Source of the DNA: an uncultured Pelagibacteraceae bacterium
GTDB taxonomy: Bacteria > Pseudomonadota > Alphaproteobacteria > Pelagibacterales > Pelagibacteraceae
Length of the DNA: 64,000 nt
Direction: 5' to 3'
Assembly (NCBI GenBank): GCA_902595285.1
Contig: CACJPL010000002.1
Coordinates: 1-64,000 of the forward strand
Shown here: positions 39,314 to 48,891 of the stretch, in pieces
How the letters are laid out: each line of letters starts with the position of its first letter
Numbering within the stretch: position 1 is the first letter of the stretch
Made by a program: the position numbers and the translations under genes
Notes under the pieces: model-generated
Told to the model about the DNA's origin: nothing
Seen by the model: only the letters and a program-made list of their open reading frames with translations
The model's database searches: none

Positions 39314-41044
39314 ATGAATTTAGATAATTTAAATAATTTGATAGAATTATTTGCTAACCAAGCAAATAAACAAAATAAAAGAGATATTTTTTTAGAATGG
39401 CTAAACCCGAGGAATAAAAAAACATACACATGGGAACAAACTGAAAAGAATATTTTAAATTTATCAAAAGTTATTAAAGAAAATATAAAAGAAGGTGATA
39501 GATGTCTTTTAGTTTCAGAAAATAGACCTGAGTGGTTTGTTTCTGATTTAGCTATAATGTTAGCTGGTGGAATTACAGTTCCAGCATATACAACATATAT
39601 AGAAGATGATTATAAGTATTTGATAGAAGATTGTGAACCTAGCTTAGTTATTGTTTCTAATAATGAAATGCTAAAAAAATTAAATAATATAATTAATGAA
39701 AAAGACTTTATTAAAAAAGTTATAACTTTAGACGAAATAGCCAAGGTAACGAATAACTTAAGTTTAAATAACAAAGAAAGATATTTAGATTATAGTTCTA
39801 TTATAAAAAATAATTTGTTAGTAGAAGATAAAATTGAAAATAACAAATTAAAAAGAAACTCTCCTGCATGTATCATTTATACTTCTGGAACCGGAGGAAA
39901 TCCCAAGGGGGTAATTTTAAGTCACGGTGGAATTTTAAATAATGTTGTTGGATCTTGTGAAATTACAAAACCATTATTTAATTCAAGACCAGTATTTTTA
40001 ACTTGGCTTCCGCTTTCTCATTCTTATGAGCACTGTCTTCAATTTGTACAGATAGCTGTAGGAGCAAGAGTATTCTATGCTGAAAAAATTGAAAAACTTC
40101 TAGAAAATATATCTGAAGCAAAGCCTACAATTATGGCAGCTGTCCCTAGGTTTTACCAAAACCTTTATAATAAAATAAACATGAATTTAAAAAAACAAAC
40201 AGGTTTTAAAGCAAAATTAATTGAAGCAACTCTTCGTCTGGGAAGAAAAAAACTATTAAATCAAAAAATGATTTTTTCTGAAAAATTAGTGAATTTTATA
40301 GTTGATAGATTAGTTAGAAAAAAAATCAAAAAACAGTTCGGTGGAAATTTGAAAGCTTTTGTTTCAGGTGGTGGTGCCTTAGACAGAGAAATAGGTGAAT
40401 TTTTAAATGCTATAGGACTACCAACACTACAGGGTTATGGTTTAACAGAAACATCGCCAGTGGTAAGTTGCAATCCAATACATAAAATAAAAGTAGAAAC
40501 TGTAGGACCTCCATTTAAAGGAAATGAAGTTAAAATTGCTGAAGATGGAGAAATTTTGGTTAAAGGTGAAAATGTAATGCTAGGATATTGGAACAAAAAA
40601 GAAGAAACTGAAAAAGTAATTATAAATGGATGGCTACATACAGGTGATATTGGAGAGATAGATCCAAATGATGGCTATTTAAAAATAACTGATAGAAAAA
40701 AAGATATTATAGTTAGTGCTGGAGGAGACAATATTTCACCAGCTAAAATTGAAAATATGATTACAAATGAGCCAGAGATAGATCAATGTATGGTTTATGG
40801 TGATAAAAAAAATTATTTAGTAGCGTTGATAGTGCCTAATAAAGATTTTTTAAATGAAAAAGAAAAAATTAATGAAGTAATTAAAAAAATAAATACAAAG
40901 TTAACTTTATTGGAAAAGATAAAAAAAATTCAATTAACAGATGAAAATTTTTCTATTGAAAATGGTTTAATGACACCAACAATGAAAGTAAAAAGAAAAA
41001 AAGTTACTGAAAAATATAAAAATCAATTAGAAAATCTTTATTAA
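39314..41044 (+). CDS. AMP-dependent long-chain fatty acid-CoA ligase
   Basis: IIYTSGTGGNPKGVILSHGG, GYGLTETSPVVSCN, GWLHTGDIGEID, ITDRKKDIIVSAGGDNISP. Confidence 0.93.
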   Translation: MNLDNLNNLIELFANQANKQNKRDIFLEWLNPRNKKTYTWEQTEKNILNLSKVIKENIKEGDRCLLVSENRPEWFVSDLAIMLAGGITVPAYTTYIEDDYKYLIEDCEPSLVIVSNNEMLKKLNNIINEKDFIKKVITLDEIAKVTNNLSLNNKERYLDYSSIIKNNLLVEDKIENNKLKRNSPACIIYTSGTGGNPKGVILSHGGILNNVVGSCEITKPLFNSRPVFLTWLPLSHSYEHCLQFVQIAVGARVFYAEKIEKLLENISEAKPTIMAAVPRFYQNLYNKINMNLKKQTGFKAKLIEATLRLGRKKLLNQKMIFSEKLVNFIVDRLVRKKIKKQFGGNLKAFVSGGGALDREIGEFLNAIGLPTLQGYGLTETSPVVSCNPIHKIKVETVGPPFKGNEVKIAEDGEILVKGENVMLGYWNKKEETEKVIINGWLHTGDIGEIDPNDGYLKITDRKKDIIVSAGGDNISPAKIENMITNEPEIDQCMVYGDKKNYLVALIVPNKDFLNEKEKINEVIKKINTKLTLLEKIKKIQLTDENFSIENGLMTPTMKVKRKKVTEKYKNQLENLY

Positions 41045-41162
41045 AAGAATAAATTAAACAGTTTATTAACCGCATAAACATTAACTAAATTACAAAAAAA
41101 AAGTTTTATAAAAATAAAAAATTAAAAATTATTTTTTTAAAATTTAACTTTTAATTAAAGAA

Positions 41163-41219
41163 TTGACATAACTTATAGAAAAAAATAAAAATATAGTAAT
41201 AGCGAATCAATTTGATTCG
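41163..41219 (+). promoter_or_regulatory. Candidate promoter and dyad upstream of the Lys/Arg-rich peptide gene
   Basis: TTGACA at 41163-41168 followed by an AT-rich -10 region; perfect dyad CGAATCAA-T-TTGATTCG at 41203-41219. Confidence 0.5.
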
Positions 41220-41243
41220 TTTAACTAAAAAAGGGAGCTAAAG

Positions 41244-41336
41244 ATGCCTAAGAAAAGAAAAAAAGCGGCAAAGAAAACTAAGAAAAAAGCTAAGAAAAAA
41301 GCTAAGAAAAAAGCAAAAAAAAGAAGAAGAAAATAG
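41244..41336 (+). CDS. 30-aa highly basic Lys/Arg/Ala peptide (MPKKRKKAAKKTKKKAKKKAKKKAKKRRRK)
   Basis: ATG with GGGAG 8 nt upstream, uninterrupted to TAG, followed by intrinsic terminator; below ORF track length cutoff. Confidence 0.75.
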   Translation: MPKKRKKAAKKTKKKAKKKAKKKAKKRRRK

Positions 41337-41354
41337 TAACTTAGTATTCTTTAC

Positions 41355-41397
41355 AAAAAACGCTTCTCATTACATTTTGTGTGAGAGGCGTTTTTTT
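41355..41397 (+). terminator. Intrinsic terminator after the basic peptide gene; complementary A run may serve the convergent CarD gene too
   Basis: AAAAAACGCTTCTCA-ttacattttgtg-TGAGAGGCGTTTTTTT. Confidence 0.85.
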
Positions 41398-42301
41398 ATT
41401 CTTCGATAGGTTCATCAGCTTCTGAAATTGGCTCATCCTCAGAAATTACAGCTGGTGCAGCTTTTACAGCTGCTGCTGATTGTGATTGTGGACCTAAATT
41501 TCTTTTTAATGCTTTATCTAATTTTTTTTGTGTATCTTCTAACGATATATTTAGCACAATTTGGAATTCTGATAAAATTCTCTCATAAGCTTTTTCAAAT
41601 AATTGCCTTTCACTATAAGATTGATCAACCATAAGATCATCACCTTTATTTAAATCTCTAACAACCTCAGCCAATTCATAAATTTTCCCAGATGAAATTT
41701 TAGCTTCGTATTCCTGTGCTCTTCTGCTCCACATAGATCTTTTAATTTTTGGCTTACTTTTTAATATAGATATACATTTATTTACTTGGTTAATTGTTGA
41801 CAATGGTCTTAGATGAGACTGTTTGTTTACAGGCACCATTCCATTAGCTTTATCTTTTTCAAATTTAATTACATAAGTTTCAACATCAATCCCACCGATA
41901 TTAATTTTTTTAAATTCATTAATTTGACCAACCCCATGTTTTGGATAAACAACATGGTCTTTAATTTTATATTCTCTTTTTTCAGTTTCTTGTTTTTTAA
42001 CTTTTTTAATCTCTGGCTTAACTTCATTTGTTTTAGAAATTCTTAAATTATCTACTTTAGTCTCAACTGGGGTTATGGTTTTCTTAGTAGTTTTTTTTGT
42101 CTTATTTACTTTTGGTGAAACTCTTTTTAAGATTTTTTTACTTTTTTTTATAATTATTTTTTTATTTTTTGTTGTTTTTTTAACCTTTGATACTTTTTTT
42201 TTTGTAACTTTTTTTTTCAATTTATTATTGTTTGTTTTACCTTTAAAGATTTTCTTTAAAATATTTTTCGTACTTATTTTGCTCATTTTTAAATTTTTCA
42301 T
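41396..42301 (-). CDS. CarD/CdnL-family transcription regulator with long lysine-rich N-terminal extension
   Basis: [49 protein letters not shown] (CarD domain), [26 protein letters not shown]; ~100 aa Lys-rich N-terminus; start may be 42286. Confidence 0.87.
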   Translation of the reverse strand: MKNLKMSKISTKNILKKIFKGKTNNNKLKKKVTKKKVSKVKKTTKNKKIIIKKSKKILKRVSPKVNKTKKTTKKTITPVETKVDNLRISKTNEVKPEIKKVKKQETEKREYKIKDHVVYPKHGVGQINEFKKINIGGIDVETYVIKFEKDKANGMVPVNKQSHLRPLSTINQVNKCISILKSKPKIKRSMWSRRAQEYEAKISSGKIYELAEVVRDLNKGDDLMVDQSYSERQLFEKAYERILSEFQIVLNISLEDTQKKLDKALKRNLGPQSQSAAAVKAAPAVISEDEPISEADEPIEE

Positions 42302-42569
42302 GATCCGACGGCGGATCTTTTTTAATATTTATGTTAGGCCAGATTTCAGAGTACTTTTTATTGATCCCTAACCATTTCTCGCTTCCAGGTTCAGTATCTG
42401 CTTTTATCGCGTCTACCGGACATTCTGGCTCGCAAACGCCACAATCTATACACTCATCAGGTTTAATTACAAGCATATTTTTGCCTTCGTAAAAGCAATC
42501 AACCGGACATACATCTACACAGTCTGTCAATTTGCATTTGATGCATTTGTCATTAACGATATAAGTCAT
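42243..42569 (-). CDS. fdxA: Ferredoxin FdxA (7Fe-type)
   Basis: [55 protein letters not shown]. Confidence 0.95.
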   Translation of the reverse strand: MTYIVNDKCIKCKLTDCVDVCPVDCFYEGKNMLVIKPDECIDCGVCEPECPVDAIKADTEPGSEKWLGINKKYSEIWPNINIKKDPPSDHEKFKNEQNKYEKYFKENL

Positions 42570-42973
42570 TTTGAGTTTTGTTTAATTTTCTCTTTAATAT
42601 TGCCCATAGTTTTATTGTCAATATAAAGCAATCCAGCAAGTCGTCTCATCAAATTAGTTTCATAAATATCTGCATTTTCATTAGAATAAATTATGGACCA
42701 TAAAGACTCAACAATTCTAATTTTATCCTTTTTAGATAAGTTTTTTACTTCTCTGGTAAAATCTAAAATTTGATTTGAATTATTTTCAATTACCTTTGCT
42801 TCTTCAATTGTTTTAGAAATAATTTCTTTATCTAAACCAAGGTCTTCTAGAGTTTTTTTGATAATTTCTTCCTCTTTGTCAGTATAGTCTTCGTCTATCT
42901 TAGCGGCATGAATTAAAAGAGCACAAATTTTGGTATGAAAATTATTATTTGTTTTATTTTTTTTAAAAAACAT
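42566..42973 (-). CDS. TerB-like protein
   Basis: [30 protein letters not shown]...[19 protein letters not shown] pattern. Confidence 0.7.
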   Translation of the reverse strand: MFFKKNKTNNNFHTKICALLIHAAKIDEDYTDKEEEIIKKTLEDLGLDKEIISKTIEEAKVIENNSNQILDFTREVKNLSKKDKIRIVESLWSIIYSNENADIYETNLMRRLAGLLYIDNKTMGNIKEKIKQNSK

Positions 42974-42975
42974 TT

Positions 42976-45456
42976 TTAACTTAAATTTAAATCTTTCAAC
43001 ACTCTAAATGGATTCTCTGAAGATACTTTTTTTGAAGGATTTTTTTTAATTTTTTTAATAGGATTATATTTAAAATATGTTTCACTATCTTTTTCATAGA
43101 TTTTATAATTCATTTTTTTGAGAAGTTTTTTAAAGTTATCTTTACTACAACCTAAAAGATTTAACATTTCTGGAACTATTTTAATATTAGTATTTTCTTT
43201 TGAGCTTAAATTTATAATTAATACAAACAGTCTTTCCAAAATATCAATTCTCACAAAAAAATTATCAAATTTTTCGAATCCACACAAAAGCATAAAGTTT
43301 TTATTTTTTTTTTCTTTATCATCTAAAAAATTTAGTCCAAACGTAGGTGGTTTTAAATTATGAAATTTTTGATGAAAATTTTTCCATAACAATGTCCTTA
43401 GAGATACTGCTTCAGGCTTTATTAATTGAAAAAGGAAAACATGGTATCTTCCAAATTTTACGCCTAATTCCCTAAGAATTTTTCTTTCGTGTTGTTCGAG
43501 ATTTTTTAAGTATTCAGATACCTGTTCTCTCTTCAAAACACCATTATTTTCATAAAGTTGATAAGCTAATGCTTTAATTGAAGAATTATTTTCTTTCATA
43601 TTTTTTAAATCAACTAAGCTTTTAAGCGTAATGTTTATTTTATTATGTATCCACTTATTAATATATTCGTTTAACTTTTGTTTAGTGTTTTGTTCAATAA
43701 TATCATCAAGGATTAAATTAAAATTTGGATTTAAATAGTCGTTACCTGTTGTTAATTTAGCAATTGGAAAATCATTCCAATAGATTTTGAAGTCTTCATT
43801 TAACTCAATTAGACCTGTATCAATTATGGATTGAACCCTTTTTTCTAATTCAGGACCTATTGTTTGCCTCGCAGCTTTTTTTAAAGATTTTATATCAGTT
43901 TCTAAGGCACCTTTTTTTAAATCTAATTCTAATTTTAAACCTTTAATTTTTCCAATGAATTGATCATCAATTTTGACATCGTTGTTTTGTAGAATTTCAG
44001 TCTTGAATTCCATATCCTGTTTTAAACCTCGTACGAGCACACTAGCTCTTTTATCAATAAATGTTTTAGTAAGTTCTTCATGCAATCTATCTGAAAGCTT
44101 ATCTTCCAAGTGTTTAGTTTTTTCTATCCAATAATTTTGATTTTCTACCCAATTATTTTTATTTGAAACATATGACCAAGTCCTGACATTTGCAATTCTA
44201 TTTGATAAAGAATCTACATTTCCCTCTAATTTATCAAGTTTCATGAGCTGTAACCTCATATAATCTTCTGGAATAAGTCTATTTTTGCTGGTTAAAAATT
44301 TAAATACATTGCCAATAACTTCGAAATGATTTCCATAAGTCTTTTTTACAAAATCAGGTATTTGGCAACACTCCCATAAAAGCATTAATGTTTTTTTATC
44401 AAATTCTGAATTATAAATTTTTTGATACTTTAAAAAGTATTTAAGTGCTTTCTCATCCTCACATTCTTGTATTTTTCTTAACCAACTTGCTTGAGGTTTT
44501 TCCTCTAAACTTTTGATTAAACTAATTGGATTATTAAAATTTAGATTTGAATTTCTCCAAAATAAAGTATTAATTTCCTCAAACTTATGATTTTCAATTA
44601 ATTCTACTTCCTCTGGTGATATTTCTTTACAATCACCTGTAATACCAAAACTTCCATCATTTAGGTATCTGCCAGCTCTACCTGCTATTTGGCCAATTTC
44701 AGAAAGGCTTAATCTTCTTAGTTTTTTTCCATCAAATTTTTTTATATTTGAAAAATAAACAAAATCTAAATCCATATTTATTCCCATACCGATAGCATCA
44801 GTAGCAACTAAAAAATCAACATCTCCAGACTGATATAATTCAACTTGAGCATTTCTTGTTTTTGGACTTAATGATCCCATTACAATGGCAGCACCACCCT
44901 TTTGTCTTCTTATTAATTCAGCTATTGCATAAACCTCCTCGGCTGAAAATGCAATAATTGCTGTTTTTCTATTTATTCTTGATATCTTTTTATGACCTGC
45001 ATAGCTAAGCTTCGATAATCTTTCTCTATTTATAAATTGAATATCTCCATCTAATTTAGAAATTATATTTTTAATAGTATTTGAACCCATAAGCATTGTA
45101 AGCTTTTCTCCTCTCATATTTAAAAGTCTATCAGTAAAAATATGACCTCTTTCATGATCAGCACACATTTGAATTTCATCTACTCCAACAAACTCAAGAT
45201 GCTTATCAATTGGCATTGACTCAACTGTACATAAAAAATATTTAGCATTTGATGGAATTATTTTCTCTTCTCCAGTTATCAGAGCAACATTATCTAAACT
45301 TATCTTTTTAATTACTTTGTCATAAACTTCTCTAGCTAGTAATCTAAGAGGAAAACCAATCATACCAGTTTCAAAAGAAAGCATAGTTTCAATAGCTAGG
45401 TGGGTTTTACCTGTATTAGTTGGACCCAAAACAGCAGTAATTTGATTTTTAGTCAT
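42976..45456 (-). CDS. SUV3/MgpS-like superfamily 2 helicase
   Basis: ITAVLGPTNTGKTHLAIETML, VDEIQMCADHERGHIFTDRLL, FLVATDAIGMGINMDLD, IGQIAGRAGRY. Confidence 0.9.
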   Translation of the reverse strand: MTKNQITAVLGPTNTGKTHLAIETMLSFETGMIGFPLRLLAREVYDKVIKKISLDNVALITGEEKIIPSNAKYFLCTVESMPIDKHLEFVGVDEIQMCADHERGHIFTDRLLNMRGEKLTMLMGSNTIKNIISKLDGDIQFINRERLSKLSYAGHKKISRINRKTAIIAFSAEEVYAIAELIRRQKGGAAIVMGSLSPKTRNAQVELYQSGDVDFLVATDAIGMGINMDLDFVYFSNIKKFDGKKLRRLSLSEIGQIAGRAGRYLNDGSFGITGDCKEISPEEVELIENHKFEEINTLFWRNSNLNFNNPISLIKSLEEKPQASWLRKIQECEDEKALKYFLKYQKIYNSEFDKKTLMLLWECCQIPDFVKKTYGNHFEVIGNVFKFLTSKNRLIPEDYMRLQLMKLDKLEGNVDSLSNRIANVRTWSYVSNKNNWVENQNYWIEKTKHLEDKLSDRLHEELTKTFIDKRASVLVRGLKQDMEFKTEILQNNDVKIDDQFIGKIKGLKLELDLKKGALETDIKSLKKAARQTIGPELEKRVQSIIDTGLIELNEDFKIYWNDFPIAKLTTGNDYLNPNFNLILDDIIEQNTKQKLNEYINKWIHNKINITLKSLVDLKNMKENNSSIKALAYQLYENNGVLKREQVSEYLKNLEQHERKILRELGVKFGRYHVFLFQLIKPEAVSLRTLLWKNFHQKFHNLKPPTFGLNFLDDKEKKNKNFMLLCGFEKFDNFFVRIDILERLFVLIINLSSKENTNIKIVPEMLNLLGCSKDNFKKLLKKMNYKIYEKDSETYFKYNPIKKIKKNPSKKVSSENPFRVLKDLNLS

Positions 45457-45627
45457 TTCTATCTTTAGTATTTCTTTTTTTTTACCTACCAGATATTGTT
45501 ACTGCTAAAGAACAAAAATAGACTAAAACATGACCGAATCGGAGAGTAAAAAGTTCTCATTTTCTTATTAATTATAGCGAGATTAACATAAATAGGATTA
45601 ATTCTATAACAGTAATTTTAAAAAAAA

Positions 45628-47583
45628 ATGAACAAAAAACTTTGGGAAGCCTCATTACATCAGAAAAGAAATTCGAATTTATTTAGATTTGAAAAATTTC
45701 TAGCAAAAAAATTTAATTACATACCAGAACAAAATTTTAAAAAATTATTTAATTGGACTATTAAAAACCCAAAAATGTTTTGGTCTTCAATATGGGAATA
45801 TTCAAATCTTAAAGGACTTAAAAAGGATAAATTTTATTTACCAAAGAATATAATGAAAAGTAAATTTTTAATACAGTCAAAATTAAATTTTGCTGAAAAC
45901 CTATTATCAAAAAATGATAACTCAAAAGCAGTAACATTCATTAGTGAAAATGGTTATCGTGAAGAAAAATCTTGGAGAGAATTAAACTATAATACTATAA
46001 AAGTAGTTAATTTTTTAAATAAAATTAAAATTAAAGAAAAAGATAGGATTGCAGCATATACAGTAAATCAAATAGAAACTGTGGAGAGCTTTTTAGCAAC
46101 TAGCGCCATAGGTGCTATATGGTCCTCTTGCTCACCAGATTTTGGCACACAAGGAGTCATAGAGAGATTTTCTCAAATAAAACCAAAGTTGTTAATTATT
46201 ACTGATAGATATTATTATAATGGAAAAGAGATCAATGTTCTTGAAAGATTGCCAAATATTTTAAAAAAAATTAAATCTATTAAAAATATTTTAATTATAA
46301 ATTACCCTGGTAAAAGAAATTTGAAGCCAAATAAAATTCACGGGGTAAAAATATTTTTTTACAAAAATTTAAAAAATAAAAAGGAGACAGAAATTTCATA
46401 TAAAAAATTTGACTTTGACAAAGAATTAGCAATTTTATATTCAAGTGGCACAACAGGAAAGCCAAAATGTATATGTCATAGAGCTGGAGGAGTTTTGTTG
46501 CAACATTTAAAGGAGCATAAACTTCACTGTAATGTAAAAGAGGGTGATAATATTTTTTATTTTACTACCTGTGGATGGATGATGTGGAATTGGTTGATAA
46601 CTTTTTTAGCATCTAAAGCTTCAATAGTTCTTTTTGAGGGTTTTCCCATGTATAAAAAAAATGATTTATTATTCAAAATAGCAGAGAAAGAGAGAATTTC
46701 GTTATTCGGCATAAGTGCCAAATATATAGATCAATTAAAAAAACTTAATCTAAAGATAAATAATAAATATAAACTTAAGTATATGAAAACCATTTGTTCA
46801 ACTGGATCACCTTTATCACCTGATAGTTTTGATTATGTTTATAAAAATATAAAAAAAAATGTACATTTAGCTTCGATTGCAGGCGGAACAGACTTAGTAT
46901 CTTGCTTTGTTTTAGGAAATATATATTCACCAGTTTACAAAGGACAGATTCAGAATAACGGTTTAGGAATGAATACAGATGTTTTTTCTGAAAAAGGAAA
47001 ATCATTAATAAACAAAAAGGGAGAATTAGTTTGTAAATCAGCATTTCCATCGATGCCAATTTATTTTTGGAATGATAAAAATAATCAAAAATATAAGTCT
47101 GCATATTTTAAAAGATTTAAAGATGTTTGGCATCATGGCGATTATGCTGAGAAAAAACCTAATGGAGGATATATAATTTATGGAAGATCAGATACCACTT
47201 TAAATCCAGGGGGTGTCCGATTAGGTACTGCAGAGATATACTCTGAGGTTGAAAAATTTAAAGAAATAAAAGAGTCAATTGTTGTAGGACAATCTTGGGA
47301 TAATGATGTTAGAATAATTCTATTTATTGTTATGAGTAAAAATTTTTTATTAACAGATGTTCTGTTTGATAAAATAAAATCACAAATTAGAAAAAATGCA
47401 TCCCCTAGACATGTGCCCAGTAAAATAATTGTTGTAAAAGATATCCCCAGAACAAAAAGCGGAAAGGTGGTTGAGCTTGCAGTAAAAAATACAATAGAGG
47501 GTAATAAGATTAAAAATATTGAAGCTTTAGCAAATCCAGAAGCATTGAATCAATTTAGGAATTTAAAAGAGTTAAGTTTTTAA
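45628..47583 (+). CDS. Acetoacetate-CoA ligase
   Basis: AILYSSGTTGKPKCICHRAGGVLLQHLKEHKLHCN, WMMWNWLITFLASKASIVLFEGFP, GGTDLVSCFVLGN, GRSDTTLNPGGVRLGTAEIY. Confidence 0.9.
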   Translation: MNKKLWEASLHQKRNSNLFRFEKFLAKKFNYIPEQNFKKLFNWTIKNPKMFWSSIWEYSNLKGLKKDKFYLPKNIMKSKFLIQSKLNFAENLLSKNDNSKAVTFISENGYREEKSWRELNYNTIKVVNFLNKIKIKEKDRIAAYTVNQIETVESFLATSAIGAIWSSCSPDFGTQGVIERFSQIKPKLLIITDRYYYNGKEINVLERLPNILKKIKSIKNILIINYPGKRNLKPNKIHGVKIFFYKNLKNKKETEISYKKFDFDKELAILYSSGTTGKPKCICHRAGGVLLQHLKEHKLHCNVKEGDNIFYFTTCGWMMWNWLITFLASKASIVLFEGFPMYKKNDLLFKIAEKERISLFGISAKYIDQLKKLNLKINNKYKLKYMKTICSTGSPLSPDSFDYVYKNIKKNVHLASIAGGTDLVSCFVLGNIYSPVYKGQIQNNGLGMNTDVFSEKGKSLINKKGELVCKSAFPSMPIYFWNDKNNQKYKSAYFKRFKDVWHHGDYAEKKPNGGYIIYGRSDTTLNPGGVRLGTAEIYSEVEKFKEIKESIVVGQSWDNDVRIILFIVMSKNFLLTDVLFDKIKSQIRKNASPRHVPSKIIVVKDIPRTKSGKVVELAVKNTIEGNKIKNIEALANPEALNQFRNLKELSF

Positions 47584-48810
47584 ATGTTAAAAGATTTAAT
47601 TAAAAATTTAAAACCGTCATCTACTTTAATGATTAATGAAGCCTCTAAGAAAATAGAGGAGCAAGGGAAAAAAATATTTAAATTTGGTTTTGGACAATCA
47701 CCGTTTAGTGTACCGCAAGATGTTGTTGAGGAGTTAAAAAAAAATTCCTATCAAAATAAATATTTACCAATTCAAGGACTTAATCAATTAAGAGAGGTCG
47801 TAGCAAAATATACTTCAAGCAAGAAAAATTATGAATATAATTCTTCTAATGTTTTGATTGGACCTGGTTCTAAAGAATTAATGTTTTTGCTTCAAATAAT
47901 TTTTGATGGTGAAATCATTTTGCCAGCTCCGAGTTGGGTTTCTTATGCTCCGCAAGCAATTTTGGGTAGAAATAAAATACAAATAGTTCAAACAAAAAGA
48001 GAAAATAATTGGTTTCCAACTGGACAAGAAATTGAAGAAATAATTTTTAAAGATGATAAAAAAAATTATCTTTTATTTTTAAATTCTCCTAATAATCCAT
48101 CGGGACAAGTTTGTGAAAGATTAGATGAAATCTCTCAAATAGCTAAAAAATATAAACTTATAATTTTATCTGATGAGATATATTCAGAGTTATGTTTTAA
48201 ATCTAATTTTAAATCAATTTCCAGTTTTTGTCCTGAAAAAACTATTATCAGTAATGGTTTAAGTAAATGGTGTGGAGCCGGTGGTTGGAGATTAGGTTAT
48301 TTTATAATACCAGATTCATTAAACGATATAAATAAAATGATTAATGTATTAGCTAGCGAGACCTTTTCAGCAGTAAGTGCTCCTATCCAATATGCAGCTA
48401 TAAAAGCTTATAAAAACGATCATAGAAAATATATTACAAAATCTAAAAATATTCTTAAAGCAGTGGGCGAGTATGTTTATTCAAATTTAAAATCAAATAA
48501 AATTTTAATTAATAAACCTCAAGGAGGTTTTTATTTAATGCCAGAATTTTTAAATAATAAATTCGAAAGTTCATCCGAGATGTGTAATAATATATTAAGT
48601 AATACTGGAATTGCTTTATTACCAGGATCTGATTTTGGATTTAAGCCAGATAGAATGTTAGCAAGATTAAGCTTCACAGATTTTGATGGACAAAAATTTA
48701 TGGACCAAATTGATGAAAATGAGAAAATTGATAATGATACAATTAAAAAGCTAGCACCAAAAATTGTAGAAGGTGTTGATATACTAAATAAATGGTCTGA
48801 ATCTTTGTAA
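47584..48810 (+). CDS. PLP-dependent class I/II aminotransferase
   Basis: LNSPNNPSGQVCERLDEI, ILSDEIYSEL, SNGLSKWCGAGGWRLGYF. Confidence 0.9.
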   Translation: MLKDLIKNLKPSSTLMINEASKKIEEQGKKIFKFGFGQSPFSVPQDVVEELKKNSYQNKYLPIQGLNQLREVVAKYTSSKKNYEYNSSNVLIGPGSKELMFLLQIIFDGEIILPAPSWVSYAPQAILGRNKIQIVQTKRENNWFPTGQEIEEIIFKDDKKNYLLFLNSPNNPSGQVCERLDEISQIAKKYKLIILSDEIYSELCFKSNFKSISSFCPEKTIISNGLSKWCGAGGWRLGYFIIPDSLNDINKMINVLASETFSAVSAPIQYAAIKAYKNDHRKYITKSKNILKAVGEYVYSNLKSNKILINKPQGGFYLMPEFLNNKFESSSEMCNNILSNTGIALLPGSDFGFKPDRMLARLSFTDFDGQKFMDQIDENEKIDNDTIKKLAPKIVEGVDILNKWSESL

Positions 48811-48891
48811 AATCTTTCTATACATTCATTATTATTTTTTGTTAGAATAAATTTATATAAATAACGACATATAATTATAGAGGGGTAAATA

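Noticed and set aside
39196-39429. 77-aa minus-strand ORF
   Set aside because: Runs through tRNA-Leu on the opposite strand and the acyl-CoA ligase start
41045-41162. Long AT-rich spacer as a possible structured ncRNA
   Set aside because: Nearly all A/T with no stable stem visible; cannot be supported without comparative data
42075-42371. 98-aa plus-strand ORF rich in Phe/Leu/Val
   Set aside because: It is the antisense shadow of the Lys-rich CarD tail (AAA codons read as TTT); no independent support
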